Source: Amaranthus tricolor | Taxonomy: Eukaryota > Streptophyta > Magnoliopsida > Caryophyllales > Amaranthaceae | Direction of reading: 5' to 3' | Assembly (NCBI RefSeq): GCF_026212465.1 | Contig: NC_080057.1 | Coordinates: 25,112,647 to 25,176,646, forward strand | DNA: 64,000 nucleotides | Shown here: positions 12,030 to 24,100 of the stretch, piece after piece | How positions within the stretch are numbered: the stretch's first letter is position 1 | Layout of the letters: every line of letters starts with the position of its first letter | Program-made: the position numbers and the translations under genes | The notes under the pieces: generated by a model | What the model was told of the DNA's origin: nothing | The model's input: the letters and a program-made list of their open reading frames with translations, nothing else | Database searches by the model: none

Positions 12030-12790
12030 TTGCATAAATAAATTTATAACTTGATAAATATAATTATACTTGTATAGCTTTTCATATTACTATATTATAG
12101 ACGTATCAATTTTTCTATCTTTTTGAGTTTATTCTAAAATATTTCTATATTAGAAGTAAAAAATGAGACTAAAATATTTCTATATTAAGAGCCAAAATTG
12201 ACTCTTTGACTCGAGCTATATCAAAACATATCTTCCTCAATGTAGATATTGTCAACCAAAATTCTCTTTTTATATCAGTTATTCAGGTTCACTAGCTTCT
12301 AAATCACATCATGCATGTTGTCAATCTTAAGATTGAATTTCTAATTTAACTAAAATTAGGGAAAAGAGTAATTTACTATTAACGATATTTAAATAAACTT
12401 GACTATAAAATTAACAAGTAACGATAACATGTAGTTACGCAAAAAATTAGTGAAGAATAGTGAATAAATGTTCTCAATATAATTAAGATTGAGAATCGAA
12501 TTTTGTTTTGGTTGCGATAAGATTAGTTTAATCAAAAAATATAATTAACACTAAATTTATTGGATCATATCGATGAATCATATTATCAATTAAGATTATA
12601 AGACCCAACCGACATTACATTCCTATTTATGATTCCGCATCCTATTTTTAGATCGTAGAATTAGATCACAATCAAGATTTAATAAATTTGACGTTCACGC
12701 GCCGCCTTCTCCGACTCCAAATTATTCTTTAAAACCCTAAAAGAAAACACAAATCTTCCATTTCTCTCCGTTTACCCAATTCTCAAAAAA
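12030..12790. other. PGDH upstream region
   Basis: A+T-rich spacer giving way near 12690 to a leader-like, C/T-rich stretch directly before the PGDH ATG. No clear TATA box was picked out. Confidence 0.5.
12732..12740 (+). promoter_or_regulatory. telo-box in PGDH leader
   Basis: AAACCCTAA lies about 50 bp before the PGDH start. Telo-boxes are common near the transcription start of plant housekeeping and growth-linked genes. The motif is short, so the functional claim is modest. Confidence 0.45.
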
Positions 12791-15700
12791 ATGGCAGCAA
12801 CTACAATTTCATCATCAATAGTCTCAAAAACATCTCTAAATCTCAAACCCAAATCCCTAATTCCTCCTCACATTTCCCCCAATTCCCAACTTTCCCTTTC
12901 CTCCAAACTTTCCTTAATCCCATCTATTTTCCTTTTTTCTCACATTCATCAAATCTCTGCAATAACACCCACAAAAAAATTCACCATTTCTGCCAACCTT
13001 GATGCAAAACCCACAATTCTAGTCGCGGAAAAGCTTGGAGATGCAGGATTAGACCTTCTAAAAGCGTATGCAAATGTCGATTGTTCGTACAATTTAAGCC
13101 CAGAAGAGTTGTGTACAAAGATCTCACTCTGTGATGCTTTGATTGTAAGAAGTGGAACAAAGGTAACTAGAGAAGTTTTTGAGTCTTCCCATGGAAGATT
13201 AAAGGTTGTTGGAAGAGCTGGTGTTGGGATTGATAATGTGGATCTGGGTGCAGCAACTGAACATGGGTGTTTGGTTGTTAATGCTCCAACAGCTAATACT
13301 ATTGCTGCTGCAGAACATGGGATTGCTCTTTTGACTGCTATGTCTAGGAATATTGCTCAAGCTGATGCTTCTGTGAAAGCTGGTATGTTTTTGATTGATT
13401 TTTGTTTGAGGCATTTTGTTGAACATGTCAAGGATGATATTTCCTGAAAAAAATTTAGATCTGTTTGATGGAAATTGTGGGTTTTGCTGATTTTGATTGG
13501 ATGATGTGGATTCAAATTTTGGGTAATTGTTGGTGATTTTGAAAATTTTGAATTGTGGGGTAAAAAATATTGAATCTTTGATTAAAAACATGTTTCTATT
13601 TTGTATATTTGTTTTTTAGGATTGTAATTTGGTTTTTGGATTAATGGGTGAAAAGTTAATGTTGGTTTTGATTGGATGAATGGGTTCTAAAAGTTGGATT
13701 GATACAGTTTGATTGCTGGTTCACAAGTATTATGCTGGGGTTAAGCTCTGTTAACTTTAAAGTTTTGATTTTTGAATTGTGGGGTTAGAAAATTGTCTTT
13801 GATGGTTTCTAATAATCACTATCACGTGATTCACTAATCTCCTTGCGAGTCGCAAATCAAAAAAGTGAATTATGGTCGGTTTTGGGCTACTTAGAGTCAT
13901 TTTGAGCGAATCAAAAATCAAAAAAGTGAATTATGGTCGGTTTTGGGCTACTTAGAGTCATTTTGAGCGAATCATGAATTCAAAATGCAAATTAAATGGC
14001 GAATTATGTTAGGCTGCTATAAATATGAGAATTTTTCAGCTGGGTTCTATTTGAGGATGGTTTTTAAGAAGATTTTTGCAGAGTTTAAGCTCATTCTCAT
14101 AAAAGGTTTTGATTTTACAACATGCAAATTTAGTCTTGTTAGAGGATGTACAATTGTTAACAACACATTTGTAGCTTGATTTGCGAATCAATTTTCATAG
14201 CTACACAGAAAATAACAAATTATGTAGCTTAAAAGTCCCACTTGCCAAAATATCAACTCTTATTTCAATCTAATTTAATTTAATATGTAGGATTTGATTA
14301 CAAAATAAAATAAATTTTATTTTTTTGGTTTTTCAAGTAGTAGCTTGTTTTGGCTACCCAGCTGGGTTAGCAACATTATTTAGTAGTGATGCTCTTACTT
14401 TATTCGAGATGTCAAAAGTTGATCAATGACCTTTGTTTATGACAATTCAGGGGAGTGGAAGAGGAGTAAGTATGTAGGTGTATCCCTTGTAGGGAAGACA
14501 CTTGCTGTCATGGGTTTTGGAAAGGTCGGGTCTGAGGTCGCAAGGCGTGCTAAGGGGCTTGGTATGCATGTGATTGCACATGACCCTTATGCACCCGCTG
14601 ATCGTGCCCGAGCTATTGGAGTGGAGCTTGTTTCCTTTGAAGATGCTTTATCTAAAGCAGATTTCATTTCACTCCATATGCCTCTGACTCCTGCAACAAC
14701 AAAGATGCTTAACGACGAAACTTTTGCTAAAATGAAGAAAGGGGTCATGATTGTGAATGTTGCTCGTGGTGGTGTTATTGATGAAGATGCTCTTGTGAGG
14801 GCTTTGGATTCCGGGATTGTTTCTCAGGTAACTACTAAAATGCTGTTGGTCGAAACGAGTACTATTGTTCCGTTGTTTTTGTTGGACGATTATATGACAC
14901 GCTTTACTTCTGCAGGCGGCACTTGATGTCTTCACTCAAGAGCCCCCAGCAAAGGACAGTAAGTTGATACTGCATGAAAAGGTTACTGCAACTCCACATC
15001 TCGGTGCTAGTACCATGGAAGCCCAGGTACGTTAATTTATTCATATTTTAAGATTTAGTAAATGGTAATTTATATTTATATCACTGAAAAATGGTATTTA
15101 TTCTGTAGGAAGGAGTGGCTATAGAAATTGCAGAAGCAGTTATCGGTGCCTTGAATGGGGAACTTGCTTCGACTGCAGTGAACGCACCTATGGTTCCTGC
15201 CGAGGTACATTCCCCTCCCTTAACTCTCGTCCGAGCATTTATCTAATGATTCATTGTCTTATGCTATTTATTTCAATATGCGGGTCGAGATGTAATAACA
15301 GACTTGACTTGAGACTCAACGTTCATGCACGGTCAAATCATTTTTCTTGTGTGACTTGGTTGTGTTGCTTAAGCCTTTGTTAATCTTATTTTCACTACGG
15401 GCCAAAGTTTTGTAGTTATTTGATTTTAGATTAGTATGGACTATAGCAAATGGTTTGTTAAATTATTTGCAGTTGTTATGAAGTTGTAGTTGATGTTTTC
15501 TATGAGTGGCGTTAAATCGGATATAACCTCTTTGCAAAACAAAGGTAATGTTGCATGCATTAAAACCTCCCAAACCAAACCTATACGAAGTTTAGGTGGG
15601 ATTCATTTAATGGCATCGGAGATTCGGGTTAATGAGCAACCAAAAAACTTCGTATTATGATGATTATCTTGAACAATACTCTAGTTTCATGCATCTTGGT

Positions 15701-16826
15701 TTTGTAGTTTGTACCAGTATTGGTTCTAGAATATAGCTTTTAATGGTTTTTTTACCTTGAGTTGTAATGTTAGATGACTAGAGTAAAATTGCACTAAGAG
15801 TCACGATCACGATAGTGAAATGTTGATGTGGGAACAAAAGTGATGCGATTATTATAACGCCTAAATATCGGTCGAAACTATAAGATATCCCTTGGGGCCA
15901 ATACACGATTTTTTTTACACCTTTACAATGTGAGAAATACCGTTTCGTTTAGTTTGAGAACCTTTATAACGCGACCGATGCGATGACGGTGGATGGTGAA
16001 AATGTACTAAACTCTCTTGTGTTATATTTTGCACTATAATAGAAAGCTCAATAATCAATACTAGATTTGCTCTAAATTTTGTGGCTTTGTGTCAATTTCT
16101 AGTGCAGGAACAAAAATTTCCTCTTTGACCCAGTAGTGGCTATGTTTTCTGCAGGTCCTCAATGAGCTGAAACCATTTGTGGAACTCTCGGAAAAACTCG
16201 GTCGACTAGCTATCCAACTGGTAGCTGGTGGAAGCGGTGTTAAATCTGTGAAGGTAGGTTATGCAACCTCAAGAGCACCCGACGATCTCGACACCAGGGT
16301 GCTCCGAGCAATGATAACCAAAGGTTTGATCGAGCCCATCTCCAGCACCTTTGTGAACTTGGTAAATGCTGATTTCACAGCAAAGCAGAGAGGGCTTCGT
16401 ATTACCGAAGAGCGTATTCTTCTAGATGGCTCACCCGAAAGCCCGCTCGATTCCATTCAGATTCAGATAGCCAACGTGGAATCGAAATTTGCTAGTGCGA
16501 TTTCTGATTCCGGGGAGATTAGGCTTCAGGGTAAAGTCAAAGACGGAGTTCCCTATCTAACTAAAGTTGGTTCCTTCGAGGTCGATATCAGCTTAGAGGG
16601 TAGCATTATACTATGCCGACAAGTTGATCAACCCGGAATGATAGGAAAGGTCGGAAGTGTGTTGGGAGAGGAGAATGTGAACGTTAGTTTCATGAGTGTC
16701 GGAAGGTTGGCTCCAAGAACTCACGCTGTCATGGCAATCGGGGTCGATGAACAACCTAGCAGTCGGGTACTTAAGAAGATTGGCAATATCCCAGCTATCG
16801 AAGAGTTCGTGTTTCTTAAGTTATGA
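12791..16826 (+). CDS. PGDH: D-3-phosphoglycerate dehydrogenase, plastid (serine biosynthesis), 5 exons
   Basis: Exons 12791-13382, 14451-14827, 14916-15026, 15109-15204 and 16155-16826 join in frame to 615 codons, close to plant PGDH length. The enzyme oxidises 3-phosphoglycerate with NAD in the plastid, the first step of the phosphorylated serine pathway. The Ser/Thr-rich first 70 or so residues look like a chloroplast transit peptide. The Rossmann motif GFGKVG is at 219-224, the substrate arginine is R303 in [10 protein letters not shown], and the catalytic H351 lies in PHLGAST. The last exon carries the ASB domain and a C-terminal ACT domain from about residue 541, the serine-binding region in feedback-regulated forms. 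All splice sites are GT-AG and no key residue is missing. Which of the plant paralogues it corresponds to is not decided. Confidence 0.96.
13821..13985 (+). repeat. dispersed repeat with 61-bp tandem duplication, PGDH intron 1
   Basis: The stretch from AAATCAAAAAAGTG to GAGCGAATC is present twice head to tail (13854-13914 and 13915-13975, period 61) with almost no difference, so the duplication is recent. The surrounding sequence, from GTGATTCACTAATCTCC onward, is shared in opposite orientation with 24233-24328 in the PP2A intron. Confidence 0.75.
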
Positions 16827-18043
16827 TTTTCTTAGTTGCACGTTCGAGAGACTTATTTTATTCATCTCGCAACTCGCATTGATGTTCAAGTTGTATTGAG
16901 TGCAATATGGTACCATTTTTGGCGGGCTTTGTCAAATGTAGTCAATTCTAACCTTTAGGTATCAAAACTACTAATAATAATGTCAAGTTATTGGGAAGAG
17001 TTTAGTGGTTTGCTTGACTCCTATATCATTCCTAGTTATCAAGCCTTGATTTTTATCTTTTATTACCTTTTTTTTTCTTGACTTGTTTTGCTTTCTTTTG
17101 CAGGTTTTCTAGCGATATTCTTTTTTTAATATAATTTGTCGTTTTTAGTCTCTCCTCAGATTTAGATTATAGTTTCTATGAACGAGATTGAATTGGACGC
17201 TAATCTACCATTTTTAAATTTATTTTATGTATTTATTTATTATTAATTATCTATATTTTTCTTAAAAACGTCAAAATTTTCTTTGCTACAATCTTAGAGA
17301 GACTAAAGAGTACTTAATACTCCATCTGTTCTGAATAAATTGCATCAAAGAGAAAATAGTTATTTTTAAGAAAAAAGTGGCTAATGAGCGAATGAATTGT
17401 GTGGATGAAATTAAAAGAAAATTAAAATGTATATATGAGATTAAAAAGAAGTGATTGGTCATAGTCTAAAAATATAAATGATGTAAATTAAGTAAGACAG
17501 ACCAAAATAGAAAATATTGTAAATTAAATAGTACGAGAGACTAGATAAGATAACCAAGCATGGGTTATCATATACTCTGGAACCTTCAGTCTAACAAACG
17601 GATCATAAATTATTGACCCCACACGTGCGGCGAGCATTCAATGATTCGGTTACATTCAGTCATTCATCAACATCAACTCTATCCAATATTAAAAGCTTCT
17701 AAATAAGATTATTCAAACATAAACTCAAGTCATTCTAATCAGACAGACGAAGAGAATATGTTCTAAATTGCAATTTTATGGGAAAACAGGATAAAAGTAT
17801 AAATACAAAAAAAGTAAGAAAGTAAGTTAAACGTGTGAATGAAAATTTATTGTTAATAGTGTATAATAGCAAAAATAAAAATGAGATAAATTTTGTAAGA
17901 TAGATAGAGTAATTTATTTAGTTCATTTGACGTTGTTCTCTGTCCTGTTCTATTTTTAGTAAAAAGAAAATCAATAATTAGTTTTTTATGTTACAAAAAT
18001 TACCAAATCCTCCTTTCTATCATAAAGGTAAGAAACCTTCGTT
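16827..18043. other. intergenic; PGDH 3' end and one old MITE
   Basis: After the PGDH stop comes a T-rich 3' region. At about 17320-17539 a stretch starting CTCCATCTGTTCTGAATAAA and ending GTACGAGAG looks like an eroded Stowaway-type MITE. No gene is seen. Confidence 0.45.
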
Positions 18044-18050
18044 TATAAAT
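18044..18050 (+). promoter_or_regulatory. putative TATA box of the 69-codon gene
   Basis: TATAAAT is followed about 25 bp later by a C/A-rich leader-like stretch (CAACAACACCCACCCTTC), the usual look of a plant transcription start. Confidence 0.5.
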
Positions 18051-18246
18051 ATCCAACAACACCCACCCTTCTTTCCTCAACCTCAAATCCAAATAAAAAG
18101 TTCATATCTTGATTAAATCCCTTGTTTTGATCAAAATTATTGATCAAAACATAGAAAACTTACAATCAAAATTGATAAATTATATAACATATTTCGAAAT
18201 TATAATCATCGGTTTAAGCTTCGGTTTTTATCAAATAAGGAGAAAA

Positions 18247-18456
18247 ATGATTGGGAAACAAGTGAATTGGGTTGAGGTTGCTCCTCATAATTTGTTAAGA
18301 CAAAAAAGATATTCAAGTCCTCCTAAATTGGAAACCATTTTTGAAGAAGATAATATTGAATTTCTACATGTTATAAAAAGGAATTTTTATTTTCTTCCTC
18401 TTTTGCTTTTTATGGGTTCCTTTTTGGTTTTCTGTAAAAACCTTAAAGCTTTCTAA
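18247..18456 (+). CDS. 69-residue single-pass membrane protein, function unknown
   Basis: Reads from an ATG in good context (AAAAATGAT), the first ATG of the transcript predicted from the TATA box at 18044. The frame stays open upstream to 18109 but without an ATG, so the longer version is unlikely. The protein has a polar N-terminal half with a basic patch and KRYSSPPKLE at about 20-29, an acidic EED patch at 33-35, then a hydrophobic helix at about 47-62 and a short basic tail, suggesting a tail-anchored or single-pass membrane protein. I do not recognise the family. The promoter-like signals, codon pattern and ordered composition argue for a real small gene; it could still be chance. Confidence 0.5.
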   Translation: MIGKQVNWVEVAPHNLLRQKRYSSPPKLETIFEEDNIEFLHVIKRNFYFLPLLLFMGSFLVFCKNLKAF

Positions 18457-20750
18457 AGTTTAAGTTGATACATCCAGTCGAGAAAAGACTATGTAAGAAT
18501 AGAATTTAGAAATTTATCGAGAAAAATGATATTTGATTTTCAATTGAGTTAAGACTCGATTATGGGATTGAATTGGGTTTGTTGTACAAAATCTTTCTCT
18601 TTAGGATTTGTTATAGAACCCTAAGGGTAGATTTTTATTTTATTTTATTTTATTATTATCATTTTTATATATGATTTTGTTACGAGAATGCAAATTTTGT
18701 ATTCCATTTCAAATTTACAAATTATTTTGAATTTGTCATTGTTTATGGCTTCTTGTAGACTTGCATAGTTTTCATGGTTTTTGTAATTTTGACCAGAAGT
18801 GACAAATCATTTGCATCATTCGTGGTTTTAAGATTCATTCATCATCATCATATTCAGTGTATCCCATTTGTATGAAGCTTCATGATTCATTCGTGCTTTG
18901 AAATTGTGGATCAAGTTGGAGATGCTATTACATGTAGGCCGAGGATAGGAGAGCGTTAGGTGAGAATCAGTATAGAATCTAGGTTTAGGCTTACCTATAG
19001 TATGGTTTGTGTCATTTGATTAAAACTCTATTATGGTTAAACACAGATTTTCAAATGAAATGGTCTCACAGTGACACTGAATCTATTAGACTGATCTAAT
19101 GTACGTACATATAATATGTTAAAGTGATTGCTTATATGTTTAAGTGACCACTTTTAAATTGATTATTTTTTTAAAAAAAAATCATTTATAACCTTAAAAT
19201 GATCACTTGCAATCTTAAAATGATCAGTTGGAGGAATAGACTAATAGTATGAGCTCATTTCATAGTAAAACATTCTTATATATAAGACTTGTTGTCTATT
19301 GATTGTATAGCATAAAAATGACAATCGACTTAGTTCAATATATATGATAAATGAGGTTCCACCCACCTTGTATCGGTATCTTGGATGCACCTCTGGTGAA
19401 AATCGAACACATAATATTGTCTGAAGTGATAATCACTCCAACTAATACGAGATTCGATTCCCGCCGTATTGATATGAATATCTTTGGTTTCAAACCGGTT
19501 TTGAGGCGAGCTAGTTTATATTTGGGCGGCCGTACCGATATGACTTTGGGCTATCCCGTATTTTGGCCTTCTCTCGTTATATGGGGCTTACCAACGAACA
19601 TGTGAGGCCTCATCATAGCTTTTTGAAGAGTATTAAGAAGTCCAAATCCCCGAGACCTTTATAATCTCCTTCATTAATTTAGGCATAATTGTTAGAATCG
19701 TAATCAAAATTGTGGGATTTTACAATCTTTAAAAATGATCCAAATTGGTCATAGAATCAAAGCAAATATATAATCGATGAGAATCAATCAAATCAGAATA
19801 GGATCAGTTAAGATCGAGCATGATTGGTGTATGATCGCTCAGTGCTCATGGACATGGTTCGTCTGGTATCATTTGTAATATTCTGTCTTCATACTAGTTG
19901 ACGATGACTTTCATGGAGGCCGTAGGATAACCCCGTAAATCAATATAAAGTTTGTTTTCTATGTACTTTGCCTCTACTCATCGACAATCTGCCAAATGCA
20001 ACTTATATTAGCAAACATTCCATCTATCCCTCTGATTTTGCTATATATATCATTTTAATTCATCGAATTTGATTTGTTACATTACCTTTTTTATACTTGA
20101 CTCCAGCTACAATACTCTACTATAACCTATAATTTATTTTCATTTTAAAGATTAAAATCTTTTAATTACTCCTTTAAGTACGACCCTACTTACACTTTTA
20201 TTAAAACGCCTACTCTAACAATCTCAAGTTACAAGGAGCACATTATTTACAGTTAAAGTGTGCAATTGTTATTCATATGTGAGTTATCCCATCAGAGAAA
20301 GATAAGAAAGATATAATATATTTTATAAACTCAAGGAGGGGTTGAGTAACCCCTCTAACCACCTATTGTTTGAGTAACAAATCTCATTTGGGCATATGAA
20401 TATGTTACCTCTTTTCATTATTGTTTGATTTATCTAGACATATTTTCTAAAAATTGATGTTCATTTCAAATGAGGTTTAAAAACCTCTTAGTGAGCTGAA
20501 AGTCAGGAGTATTAATTACCTATTTGTTAATTACATGTGAGTTTTTCCTTGTGAAAGAAAAAAAATAAAATATATCACCTTATGAGCTTTAAAAGCAACT
20601 ACTAGCTGTGAGTACTAAAATAAAAAATACAATTTAGACTATTTATAATTTGATTCAAATTTGAATAGAGAATTTTATCCCATTAAACATAGACTATATA
20701 TTCTCATAGTTGAAAATTTTTTACCTTTAATTTTATCTTTTTCAACTTTC
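18457..20750. other. intergenic, mainly repeat fragments
   Basis: Holds the 3' region of the small gene, a 30-bp scrap of the RTE tail (18838-18868, minus), the MITE-like repeat 19055-19290, and A+T-rich sequence. An open stretch at 19351-19605 lacks family features and contains a box-B-like GATTCGATTCCC at about 19450, so a SINE piece is possible. No gene is supported. Confidence 0.45.
19055..19290 (+). mobile_element. dispersed MITE-like repeat, TGATCACTTATAACCTTAAA family
   Basis: Shares with 41085-41285 and 50905-51075 a series of short variants of ATCACTTATAACCTTAAAGTG plus the flanks TTAGACTGATCTAAT and ATAAGACTTGTTG. Ends near TGAAATGGTCTCAC and ATGAGCTCATTTCA are weakly inverted. Non-coding. 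Confidence 0.5.
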
Positions 20751-21149
20751 TAACACTCCCAAAACATTAAAACTAAGAAGAAATCCTTCTCTTTCATCTC
20801 CTCTTCTTTCCCCCAACAAAATCTCCCCTTTTTGTCTCTTCTCATCCTTTTTTTTTCTTTCAAAAATCCCCAATTCCACTATGATTAAAAGCCAATATTT
20901 TCCATCTGCAAGGATGCGGTTTTTTAATCAAATGGTAACAATTTGTATTTGATTATGTCATTTTTTGCTTGTATGTATTTGTTTTCGATCTATTAGATGT
21001 ATTTGTTGTGTTGAATATTGCACAGAAATTAGGTTTAAGATCTGATTCATTTATCGGGATTAGTTTGATTGGATTTTCATTTTCAATCTAGGGTTAGGGT
21101 TAGTGTTTGGATTTTTTCCGGGGTGGAAAAGATTGAGTGAATTTTCAAG
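20751..21149 (+). other. PP2A B' leader, possibly with a 5' UTR intron
   Basis: A strongly pyrimidine-rich stretch (about 20780-20870) looks like a transcript leader. GGTAACAATT near 20933 and TTTCAATCTAG at 21081-21091 could bound an intron of about 155 bp in the leader. Both are readings by eye. Confidence 0.4.
21090..21105 (+). promoter_or_regulatory. tandem telomere-type motif in PP2A leader
   Basis: AGGGTTAGGGTTAGTG contains two telomere units (TTAGGG) in the leader of the PP2A B' gene. In plant promoters this is a telo-box. It is far too short to be a telomere relic. Confidence 0.5.
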
Positions 21150-24100
21150 ATGCTGAATAAATTTATGAAACGAGGGAACAAAAAAGGTTCGAAATCAGAT
21201 GATTTAGCCTTTCCTCCTGCTAATCGAGGATCTGGGATTGTTGCTTCTTCAAATGTTGTTGTTAATCACGCTTCAAGAGTTGGTGTTCCGGGTTCATCCG
21301 GCCCAACCGCTACACCACAAGGCGTAGGCGGGGCAGCCATTGTAGCTCCCCCGCCTACGGGCTCAGTCGAGGCTCTTCCTCTGTTCAAAGATGTTCCAGC
21401 TGCGGAACGACAAAATCTGTTCATGAGAAAGCTACAAATTTGCTCATTCCAATTTGATTTCATTGATACATTGAAATCAGTTAGGGAAAAAGAAATCAAA
21501 CGACAGACATTAATGGAACTTATTGAGTTTATCCAATCTGGGTCCGGAAAAATCCATGAAACTGTTCAAGAAGAAATGATTAAGATGGTTTCTATAAACA
21601 TTTTCCGATGTTTACCTCCATCATCCCACGAAAACACCGGCGTCGAAGCGACTGACCCAGAAGAAGAGGAGCCCTTTCTTGAGCCATCATGGCCACATTT
21701 ACAGCTAGTGTATGAACTCCTATTGAGATATGTTGTATCCCAAGATACTGACACTAAAATCGCCAAACGTTACATAGATCATTCTTTTGTATTGAAGCTA
21801 TTGGATTTGTTTGATTCAGAAGATCCTAGAGAAAGGGAGTATTTGAAAACTATACTTCATAGGATTTATGGGAAGTTTATGGTGCATAGACCTTTTATAA
21901 GGAAAGCCATTAACAATATATTCTATCGTTTTATCTATGAAACAGAGAGACACAGTGGGATAGGTGAGCTTTTGGAGATTCTTGGAAGCATCATTAATGG
22001 CTTTGCTCTGCCCATGAAAGAGGAGCATAAGTTGTTCCTCGTTCGAGCGTTGATTCCTCTTCATAAACCCAAACCAGTTGGTTTATATCATCAACAATTA
22101 TCATATTGCATTACTCAATTTGTTGAGAAAGATTACAAATTGGCAGATACTGTAATTAGGGGTTTGTTGAAGTATTGGCCTGTTACTAATTGCCAGAAAG
22201 AGGTTCTTTTTCTTGGGGAGTTAGAAGAAGTATTGGAAGCAACACAGTGTGCTGAATTTCAGCGATGTATGATCCCTCTTTTTCGACAGATTGCCCGTTG
22301 CCTAAATAGTCCTCACTTTCAGGTATACTTGCTTATTTTGTACTCCCCCTTTGGCCCTTATCTTTGCAAATTTTTAAATGAGATGGTGTCATAGTGAAAC
22401 TTGACCCATGTATATTCAGTGTATTTTACATTTATGGCCAGTTTGGTAATCAAGAATAAATGTGGGAATGCGAATAATTTGTAGTGTTAATTTTCACGAT
22501 AGGTATATGTCACTTTCATGGTAGTGAAAATATGATCATAAAAAAGTTCTTTTCCTCGTAATTTTTCATTACCGCCTAATATTACATTTTCAAATGGTAA
22601 TGTAATGGAATGAATTTTAATTCTTTTGAGGAAAATGAGATCGTAGGAGTATAACCATAACCATTAACTTATCAAGAGATATTTCTATCAAAATTGCACT
22701 AACTTTCCATTATTATCCCACCATTTAGTACTGATTACCAAAACGGGCCGTTAGTGTATTAAAGTGATCAATTAGAGTAAAGGGCTAAGTCCGTTTCTTG
22801 GTGAGACGGTGTCATGTAATACGAGCTGCCTTATCTTTACGTTTCATGTTTGCATATAATGTCATTCACCAATCAAATTCTCTTATTAGTGATCAAGTAA
22901 TTGTGTAGTAGCTTTAGCTCGAGTATTTGTATGAGTTTCTACCTTGCTTGATCAGTTTTGTTATAAGATTGCTATTCATAAGATTAGCTGCTCAGTGTGA
23001 TGCAACCTTTCATGCTATTGAACTTGGAAGTTGGTGAAGTGTATGATGATTTTTGCAGTTTGTCTTTAGTTTTAATAGGGAATCTTGTTAGTGAGAACGA
23101 TCAATCTTGGCTAAAATTTGATGTTACACGGTTCTTCCTTTTTCGCCCTAAAAGTTGTTATAATATTAGCTTATATAGAAGATTTTCTTCGGTTTTTGGA
23201 AGTTTCATGCCTTTTCTTAGGTCTCGTCTTTTGAATACAATTCGGAAAAATAAGATAGGATTGTTATCATGGTGCTGTCAGTTTAGTGTCTTTAATCGGC
23301 TTTTATCATAAATCTGTGTAATTTTTGCTTTTTGGGATATTTTAAAATGATTGTAGTGAACAAATCATTTAATTTTGTAAGAAATGTATAATTATTTTAC
23401 GTCATTTACAATGTTATCCAGACTCATCAACTTATCCCACACGTGGACGTTTCTAAGTGTCGTCAAACTTGTCTATTTTTTTGAAAATTTTATGTTTTAA
23501 TCTAAATTTGAAGTTCCAATGTGTCTCATTTGGTAGTTTTTCAGTTCACTCTTATATAACACCTTGGACAACCATGTTAGTTTTTCTCCTTGATCAATTT
23601 ATTCTTTTGATTAGGTTGCAATTGTGTCGTCATACCCTTCCTCCACCTCTTTGATTCTTCTCTACTTCCCTTCATTTTCAATTAATTTGAAATATGTTTG
23701 GTATGAGTATCTTGTATTTGTGACCCGTAGATTTTGTGCGGTGTAAATTATCGATTTATTTAAGTTGAGTTGATTGGGTTTTCAATAACTCAGAACCATG
23801 TCTCACATTGGCCTATGTTACTCGGACTCATATGCCCTTGTGAGGCAAGTCGCTAGGATACATGTCCAACTTTTTTTTTTTTTTTTTTTATTTTTTTTTT
23901 TATTAAGGATCCAACGTGAATACTTGAGATAAAATGAAGCGTCCGAGCAACCGGGGCATATGCTCATTATTGGTGATCAAGTCTAGTGAATTTACATAGT
24001 CATATCTTTCCCTCTTTGTTAATGTGAAATATGTTTGCCGAGTATCATATGTATATGAATAAGATTGATGAGTTTTAGACAACAAAGGGTTGGATCTCTA

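Noticed and set aside
13199..13591. 130-codon minus-strand open frame
   Set aside because: Lies antisense to PGDH exon 1 and its intron; it has no domain features and is explained as a shadow.
18109..18246. N-terminal extension of the small membrane protein to 115 residues
   Set aside because: The extension begins at TTG; no ATG is present upstream of 18247 in this frame, and the stretch looks like a leader.
19351..19605. 84-codon open frame between the small gene and PP2A
   Set aside because: No recognisable family, no promoter-like signals, and a box-B-like motif suggests repeat DNA.
22997..23311. 104-codon open frame in the PP2A intron
   Set aside because: Hydrophobic, T-rich intronic sequence on the transcribed strand with no motif and no splice support.
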